Shown: one piece after another, positions 57,795 through 64,000 of the stretch
Position numbering within the stretch: the first letter of the stretch is position 1
Layout of the letters: every line of letters begins with the position of its first letter
Assembly (NCBI GenBank): GCA_022376515.1
Contig: WTXI01000005.1
Span: forward strand, 62,001 to 126,000
Direction: 5' to 3'
Length of the DNA stretch: 64,000 nucleotides
From: Lactifluus volemus
Lineage: Eukaryota > Basidiomycota > Agaricomycetes > Russulales > Russulaceae
The notes under the pieces: generated by a model
Databases searched by the model: none
The model's input: only the letters and a program-made list of their open reading frames with translations
What the model was told of the DNA's origin: nothing
Position numbers and translations under genes: made by a program

Positions 57795-57885
57795 GGTACT
57801 GTGGCCGAGTGGTTATGGCGTCACGTTTAGGTTCCAACCAAATCCGTGATGGGAAACCTCGCGAGTTCGAATCTCGTCAGTGCCA
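57795..57885 (+). tRNA. tRNA-Leu (anticodon UAG) with a 12-nt intron
   Basis: Acceptor stem GGTACTG pairs with CAGTGCC (one T-G wobble), with discriminator A. D-arm GCC/GGC with GAGTGGTTAT loop. Anticodon stem TCACG/CGTGA. Anticodon TAG lies at 57828-57830, followed by G37 and then a 12-nt intron TTCCAACCAAAT (57832-57843) in the canonical position between 37 and 38. Long variable arm (class II) TGGGAAACCTC, T-arm GCGAG-TTCGAAT-CTCGT. Mature length is 79 nt. Long variable arm and A73 fit leucine; Ser is excluded by the anticodon. Confidence 0.9.
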
Positions 57886-57886
57886 G

Positions 57887-57895
57887 TTTTTTTTT
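57887..57895 (+). terminator. RNA polymerase III terminator of tRNA-Leu
   Basis: A run of nine T begins two bases after the tRNA 3' end. Confidence 0.8.
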
Positions 57896-58048
57896 CTACC
57901 CTTGTCGTTGTGGATACGCGCCGCACCCACAAGTTGTGGTCAGCAGCGTACTGAACCATCCGCACTCTGCCACAACTTCTGTGATGTGCTATATAGCATT
58001 TTAAAGAGCCTCCCCCCCCCTGTGTGACGGCCAGAACTTTTGGTCATC

Positions 58049-58672
58049 ATGTCGTCCAACACTACCTGGTCTAACACCTCACCATCCAGTTCTAATACAC
58101 ACCTTTCTACCCCTCCTGCCACTCCCAGGAAACCACGGAAACAGCCGGGTTCACTTCGCCTCGACTCTATCAGCGTTGATCCCAATCGAATCGTTGGCAA
58201 AGTCCTTGTCCACATTCGCAAGTCTCCCATACACCCAGCTGTCACTCTCCACTTCTCTGATAATACCACCTACCAAGTCCGCGTCGATGGCTACGACCCC
58301 ATTCACCGTGGCATACCGAAGGAACTGGAGATGAATTCGGTGCTCATGCCTCTCTTCAAGCCCCCAGGTGGTCAGATTGACGTTCATCTGACCGTGACTC
58401 ACGCGCGCTTGGTAGAACTGAAGGACACCGCGCACGAGTGGTCCGAGATGGCAGAGAGTAGATGGAACGTCGAGCACCTCGCCCTCGCCTTGAAATTCGC
58501 AGAAGAATCCGGTTGGCATTGCGTCTGGGCAACCATGGCAGAGTATGATGGCGAATTTGGGCCGTGCACATTCCGGAGCTTTGACGACGTCTATCTTGCG
58601 GAATTACATCCGTCATCACCTCGGAAGCGCAAATCTCCGCAAAAAGCAAGAACGGGGCCCCCGCGGGTCTGA
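58049..58672 (+). CDS. Single-exon conserved-looking protein of unknown function
   Basis: 207 codons with no intron, unlike almost every neighbour. Ser/Pro-rich start (STPPATPRKPRKQPGSLRLD), then VDPNRIVGKVLVHIRKSPIH, FSDNTTYQVRVDGYDP, QIDVHLTVTHARLVELKDTA, HEWSEMAESRWNVEHLALAL, KFAEESGWHCVWATMAEYDG and FRSFDDVYLAELHPSSPRKR. The alternating pattern suggests a compact alpha/beta domain with a basic C-terminal tail that could reach the nucleus. I recognise no family. The ATG at 58049 is the first in frame. Low repeat content and stable composition support a real gene. Confidence 0.65.
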   Translation: MSSNTTWSNTSPSSSNTHLSTPPATPRKPRKQPGSLRLDSISVDPNRIVGKVLVHIRKSPIHPAVTLHFSDNTTYQVRVDGYDPIHRGIPKELEMNSVLMPLFKPPGGQIDVHLTVTHARLVELKDTAHEWSEMAESRWNVEHLALALKFAEESGWHCVWATMAEYDGEFGPCTFRSFDDVYLAELHPSSPRKRKSPQKARTGPPRV

Positions 58673-60845
58673 CATCCCCTTCAGATGCTGAAATTGCCGG
58701 AATCGGATCTCACTTGGAGATTTTATAATGAATCACATTGCCTCAAAATTTGGGGTCAAATCTCTGGACAATTCTACCTAATTATTCGACTGTGTTGTCA
58801 TCGAGTCCACGGACATCCAGGAATGCGTTTTGTTGATATGTAGTCGTAATATCACTGTATCTGTATTGATCTTTATTTCCAACATGAATACTCCATCAGG
58901 TCCTTTTTGTGTCCAGTGTGCTCGCCCCCTTCCAGACCCCACTGCTCCCGCAGTTGGCAAGTACGACGGACCATGAGAACTCAGGGCGCCGTAATTCCCC
59001 GTACATTGTCTCATGTCGCGGTGGCCTAACCCCAGGTCTCAAGTCGACAAATATCCATTCTAGTCGCTGAGAGGGGAGGATGTCTCTAACCCCATCCGGA
59101 TACTCGGGTCCCCTGAAGTGGAATCACTTCACAACAGAATCAGATCAGGGCCAAAAAGGCGCGAGTTTGGAATGGAGCATCCAATCACTAGTGAAGGCGG
59201 AGACAAAAACAGACAACGGTTTCACGTACCTGTCGCGTGAAGCTCCGGGATAGCGTCCAGCGTTCTTAACGCTCTACTGAAAATGTACGCGCCATTCCCA
59301 TTAGAGCACAGGCGGTAAATGCTCTCCGGGTTGTGTCGTGCCGTAAGGTAGGAGGGGGGGTGTCCACCATGACCTCACTGAGTGATCATCTCACTGAACA
59401 CACCTTCCTCTAGCCCATTCTGGCGCCTTCATTGATAAGAAGGTTCATTTACATGCTCCGAGTGTCATACGCATCTAGCTGCATCGAGCAAGGTGTCATT
59501 GCAGGTGAGTTCATGGCTCCAGAATCTTCTGAATCGCAAAAGACACGACAGCGTGAGCCTCTTTGCCCGATTTCAAGGTATATGAGTATGGAGACAATGA
59601 TATTCTCACTTTCCCGCGATGACGGCGGCCTGGCCCGTAAGAAAACGCAACAGAAATGGGTGCTGAGGTCTCTAAATCTGTTGTCCCGTCCTCAGATGGA
59701 GATATTCGGGAAATATCGTAGGGATTATTTAGCCAGGCCTGGGGCCACGAAACGAGATGTCATACTTTCAGTAGGCCTTGTGATGAGACCTACCAAAATT
59801 AGTTGATTGAGAGTCCCTGAAGCACGAAGGCTAGCTGATGGGCGCAACATCATGTTGGAGCGGTTATTGTGCGAGCGGCGCCGTGGGTACGTTGTGAGTG
59901 TCAACGATTCCGGCACTACGCCGATGGCCGATCATGACATGTCCTGCATGGGATGACAAGTGGGAAACGACGGTAGAGTCAAAGGGCTTTCTTTGACTTT
60001 CAGATGTTTTATTTGGGAGCTCGACCTGTCATAAATATGGTTTCACATGGTCTATTTCGAATTAATGTGTCTACGGCTGCAAAAGTGATCATGAACGGTT
60101 AAATACAGTACTCAGGGGGACTCACTTGAATCAATCAAATCGTCTGCGCCAAATGAATGACAAGCTGGAAGCCCCCCGATCTGGGTCCCTTTGCTGAAAT
60201 TCCAACTTTAGGACGCCTGCACGAAACATCACACTATCTGAATCGGACATGCTCGAATTTCATTAGCTTCGTGCCCCCAGGAGCACAGAGCTTCGGAATC
60301 GTGGCGTTCAGCTTTATAAGTGGAATATTGAACGTACTTTAACTGCGGTTGCAACAGTATGGCGAATATGAACACGGTTCGGTCCAAAACAGGTTGGGTC
60401 GGAACTACAGTATTTGCTTTCACGTCATGACAGGGTATGGAACAGCACAGCCCACAACCAAGTTGGTGTTTGAGATGGAGGGACTATATTCCAGAGGGAC
60501 TTTCCAATACTTTAATAACTACTAGAACGAATGGGGGTGATGATCAACACGCACACGCTGAGCTGAACACAAAAAACTTTGAGGGTTGGCGCTGAGGGAG
60601 TCACTGGGAGGGGTATAGTGCCCCCCCAATGAGGTTAGGTGACAAGTAACATTACTTCCTGACTTGTCCCCATCAGAAAAAAGTGCATCATGACAGCCAT
60701 TTTGTCCCCTTAAAATCGCCGTAAAGTGCACACTAAATCTCACTGAGAAGCCTAGCTCGTCGGGGAGATTCCGGCCGCCCGTCCCCGATGGTCCCATGTG
60801 GGCCAGCCACAAACTGGTGGCGTTTGGCCCAGACGATTTTGTATC
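58673..60845. other. Intergenic region, 2.2 kb
   Basis: No gene is supported. Open frames (up to 124 codons, e.g. 59432-59806) have no domain and no matching intron pattern. Simple AT-rich and G-rich stretches occur, among them a G8 run near 59349. Confidence 0.4.
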
Positions 60846-61478
60846 ATGACCTCCACGACCTCGTCAAAAATGACATTGTCCTCCAAGGTTACTTTCGCGT
60901 CATTAACTCAGAACAACCTGGGAACTGTCCGAAAGTTGAACTCTGTTCTCTTTCCGATAAAATATAGTGAAAAATTCTACAGCGAGATTCTTTTACCCGA
61001 AGTGGATGACTTTTGCAAGCTCAGTACGTATCTCCTCTCCTCTTTTCCTCCAGTGTTCCGATCAAATCCGCAGTTTATTACAACGATATTCCCGTCGGAA
61101 CGATATGTTGCAGACTCGAAACGAAGGACAACGTTAACCATCTATACTTGCTGACCATGGGAGTACTTGCCGTGCGCCATGGTTATAATTCCACGCCTCG
61201 TCCTTATTGTGAAGCACTTTGTTGTTCTCTAGCCCTATCGTTCTCTTGGAATAGGCTCGTACAGCTTGGATGTCATCTTGAGAGCAGCCGCTGCTCATTC
61301 TAAGCCCCAAATCTGCCGCATATATCTTCACGTCCAGGTTTCGAACGATGCTGCGAAGCACTTCTACGAGAAACATGGATTTAAGGAGAGTGGCATTGAT
61401 GAAGACTACTACAAGAAAATTAAACCCAGCGGTGCTTGGGTGTTAGAACGAGAGATCGAGCCTTCGGAAGGCAAGTAG
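60846..61478 (+). CDS. NAA50: N-alpha-acetyltransferase 50 (NatE catalytic subunit, GNAT fold)
   Basis: Acetylates protein N-termini, mainly Met-starting ones, from acetyl-CoA. Exon 1 gives FASLTQNNLGTVRKLNSVLF, PIKYSEKFYSEILLPEVDDF. Exon 2 gives VPIKSAVYYNDIPVGTICCR, LETKDNVNHLYLLTMGVLA. Exon 3 gives PYRSLGIGSYSLDVIL, the acetyl-CoA-binding Arg/Gly-x-Gly loop, then ICRIYLHVQVSNDAAKHFYE, KHGFKESGIDEDYYKKIKPS and a C-terminus ending PSEGK. The gene is close to human NAA50 in length and order. The first splice junction (near 61024) needs one base: CTCAG|GTACG would keep frame, and the sequence reads CTCAGTACG. The gene stands 318 bp from the stop of the convergent Crz1-like gene. Confidence 0.88.
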
Positions 61479-61796
61479 AACTGATGGGGTACTAATCGTT
61501 GATCAACAAAAGGCGTGTAGTGAGTGTGACCTTTATCTGTTACTGTATCCCCCATATCACTTAGCAAGGGTGGATCATTCACAGTATATATATAGGCTAC
61601 AAAATAAACATCGGGGTGTCTAATACCAAGAGAACGGAGCAGATTATAATCAGACACTGACGCCTATCCCCAGACGGCATGGTAGGATGAGATAAACACT
61701 ACAAGTCAAATCGCAAATCTGCTGGCTTCTCGAGTCAGCGTGGGGCATGCAGGACGCAATGCTGTTCACGCGTAAGGCATTGAAGCCGAGTCGGCC

Positions 61797-62717
61797 TCAG
61801 GACTGCTCCTCAAAGCCACACCTTTTCACAAGCTTGGAGGGGAATCAGCCACAATTCACTAAGAGGATGGGTAAACAAACCTGGTGTCTCTTCAATGCAT
61901 CCTTCCTCGTGAAGGTCTTGCCACATCCCCCGTTACACAAGAACGGTTTCTCTCCAGAGTGTGTCTCTCGGTGTCGCTTGAGATCGTGCTGACGATTGAA
62001 TGAGAGAGCACACATATCACAAGCAAATGGGCGTTGGGGAGAAGCAGGATACTGCATCTGATCAATGCCCTGCACAACCATCTGGGGACTCTTCGACTCG
62101 TGCGATCCGTAGGAATGGCTTGACGAAGAGGAATAGCCTTGTTGAGGAACAGACAACGACCGGTTGTGGTTATACCCTGATCTTGGGTCCAACGGCGTTA
62201 TACCGCTCTGGGATGAATATGGCACAGATGGAGGGGAAACGCTATGAGAGTGTTGACTGTTGGAGGTTGGAGACGGGTAGGGTGAGTGCCTCGTCGCTGA
62301 ATGGTAATTGTGCTGAGATGACACTCCAGAAGTTTGAGCAGACGTAGCGGCATAAGGGTAAGTGGAAGGATATGGAGAAGGCGTCACTGTCGGAGACACG
62401 GGCGGCGATCCCTGTCCTGGGGGGTAGTAGCTCCCATTGGAAGGGGAGTAAGGCACGCGTTGGCCTGACCTACTACTCCACTGCGGTAGAGGGTAGTTAG
62501 TGTTGGATTGCTCCGTGGCAGTGTGGCGCGCGTTGTTGAGATTCATGATGTGGGATCGGAGGATAGTGAGAGACGAGGCGTGATAAGTTAAATCCCATCT
62601 CCTTTCACTGCCTTCATAAGGCTTTGGCGAGGCGCCAAAAAAGTCCAGGAACGCCGCCGAACCAGAGGGGATGAATTGCCGGGTAGCGGCATCGTTGAGC
62701 TGCGGACTCTGGGCCAT
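61797..62717 (-). CDS. Crz1-like C2H2 zinc-finger transcription factor
   Basis: Resembles calcineurin-responsive Crz1/PrzA regulators. Ser/Pro/Tyr/Gln-rich N-terminal part (YSPSNGSYYPPGQGSPPVSP, SVPYSSQSG), then two C2H2 fingers: CDMCALSFNRQHDLKRH with a TGEKP-type linker (THSGEKPFLC), and CNGGCGKTFTRKDALKRH. The second has the extra Gly residues typical of Crz1. After one intron the last exon (acceptor at CCAAG) reads LVKRCGFEEQS. The protein is short (about 290 residues). ATG 62717 gives the long form. ATG 62546 (MNLNNARHTATEQ) is an alternative start, and the 57 residues before it are less family-like. A PxIxIT-type calcineurin docking site is not obvious. Calcium control is therefore inference. 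Confidence 0.8.
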
Positions 62718-64000
62718 ATCCCAGGTCAAAACGTCCAATAGATGTCACGATGAGGGAGACAAATTAAGTTAGCTCCTACGTGCAAGGAACGTTTGCCGAT
62801 AACATGGCTGAACCCTTCCGTCCCGGATTGTTCTGCCAGCGTTCGTGCCGTCGTTAATTTACACCAGTAATTTACAGCGCTGGTATCTATCTATCGGTTA
62901 TGGTGGCGCTAGTATCAAGCAAGCAGCCGTTACCAGACAGGCCCCATTCAGGACCTTTAGTCTTCAAGCTCGTAGATGGTTTACTCAAGGGATTCCTGAG
63001 ACAATGATTGAATTTGACGCCTATTGGAAAAAAAAAAGAGACTTGTCTGCGTTTAGCTTGATTGGTCACATCGGGCTGCGCCGACATGCCTGCTCGTCTC
63101 TTGCGATATCGCAATATCGGTTCTCGATTTCCCGCAACAAATATAACATTCAGGGACACCAGGGACCCATTTACGAACATGGCTGTGTAGACCCGACTTT
63201 CTGTCACCAATCTGTCGATGGTGACGGCAGCTTTTTGGTGGTACACTTCTCCCCTCTCTCCCCTTCTAATTATACGTTTGAGGGGCTCGAGGCTTTGCAC
63301 AGCATAGTAATATCACCCATCAGAGTCCATCGGGGGGTCCCGCAACGGGCAATTATCTCGTCAAGGATAAAGTATCATCTTCCGAGTATTGTCCAAAGGT
63401 TTCCTGTTAATGGTAATTCTCCTGCGCCAATCCATCTCAGCGTGGTGACCTAAACACGTGGTATCAAATCAATCAGATGTGGGACCTGGGCACCCAAAAC
63501 CAAATCCCTTAAGAATGGGTTTTTTCGGCTGCACTTTGGCTTCCGAGCGCCTCGAAGACCAATTAACCACCTTGCCATGTCCTCCGCGCCCCGTTTGATC
63601 TAATCCGATCTTCTTGGTGTCATAGTTACTCGGCGCCGAATGGGGTGCCCATCTATAACAGCCCTGGGAAAAGAGGCCTTTCCGTTTGCTCCCGGATAGA
63701 CTCCAAGCCAGTACAGTGAACTCAAAAGTTGAATGATCACATGCGACACAGAGACCCCAGGGGTTTGAATTGTAGACAGCTACATTTAGTAGGTCACGTT
63801 GGGGACTCGGAATCAAATAAGCTGATTTGGCGACATTAAGTGGATCAGTAAGCGGAAAAAGCGGAAGCCTTCTCAGACGTCCATCATTGCTTAGTTCCAA
63901 CTTAAATTCCCAGGTGGGAAATTTCTCGAGATGGAGTGAAATCGGCAGCGAGCGGAGCTTTGTGGCATTTGTGGCTAAATCGTGCTCTTTAGATTGAAAG
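62718..64000. other. Right-end region
   Basis: 1.28 kb upstream of the Crz1-like gene. Open frames of 202 (+, 62845-63453) and 137-143 codons (-) overlap and have no domain. I do not call them. The window ends before the next gene can be seen. Confidence 0.35.

Noticed and set aside
62845..63453. 202-codon open frame at the right end
   Set aside because: No domain, and an antisense frame of 137 codons overlaps it. Residue pattern looks random. Could be revisited with transcript data.
1..64000. CRISPR arrays, operons or prophage
   Set aside because: The window is eukaryotic. No regularly spaced repeats of that type exist; the only tandem array is three copies upstream of 26107.

Overview
The window is nuclear DNA of a filamentous basidiomycete, most likely an agaricomycete. 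Its genes are cut by many short introns (about 45-60 nt, GT-AG). They lie close together on both strands, and the families are fungal: DUF4045-gelsolin, GPI-type DUF7729 secreted proteins, Flc/TRP-like channels, Nak1-type GCK kinase, Rho2, Mkk1/2 and membrane-anchored amidohydrolases. I see no operon, CRISPR array, phage or intact transposon. Gene identities come from recognising protein families; no database search was run.

Layout. 0.5-8 kb: Nak1/Kic1-like kinase (+), then APS kinase MET14, a Rho2-type GTPase and a pyroglutamyl-peptidase-I-like protein, all (-). 8.4-10.8 kb: Flc/TRP-like membrane protein (+). 11-24.3 kb: two paralogous membrane-anchored amidohydrolases pointing away from each other (- and +), with an AF4/FMR2-like candidate (+) and RPS5/uS7 (-) between them. 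24.4-28.6 kb: a coiled-coil protein (-) and a tandem pair of DUF7729-like secreted proteins (+). 28.7-36.1 kb: DUF4045-gelsolin protein, GH17-like beta-glucanase and proteasome assembly chaperone 2, all (+). 36.2-42.6 kb: RRP12 (-) divergent from a glycerol-3-phosphate acyltransferase (+). 42.8-48.2 kb: a four-helix membrane protein, choline-transporter-like PNS1 and a PP2C phosphatase, all (-). 48.2-55.9 kb: gene-poor, holding only a Zn2Cys6 regulator (-). 55.9-62.7 kb: Mkk1/2-type MAPKK (-), an intron-containing tRNA-Leu(UAG) (+), an orphan single-exon gene (+), NAA50 (+) and a Crz1-like zinc-finger protein (-).

Functional themes. Several genes act in cell-wall integrity, polarity and calcium signalling (Nak1, Rho2, Flc, GH17, Mkk, Crz1-like). 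The rest is housekeeping: sulfate assimilation, ribosome biogenesis, proteasome assembly, lipid synthesis and N-terminal acetylation. I infer no co-regulated cluster. Two tight divergent promoters stand out: RRP12/GPAT (112 bp) and RPS5/amidohydrolase (198 bp).

Caution on sequence quality. Reading frames in at least six genes, including the normally essential RRP12 (four sites), are repaired by one extra base, often in a short homopolymer. All the clear cases are missing bases. This looks like consensus error, so frameshifts here should not be read as pseudogenes without read-level checking.

Most interesting structures: conserved 12-nt microexons in both amidohydrolases, a 7-nt microexon in the Rho gene, a pyroglutamyl peptidase whose catalytic Cys position holds Asn, and a candidate fungal relative of the AF4/FMR2 C-terminal domain.
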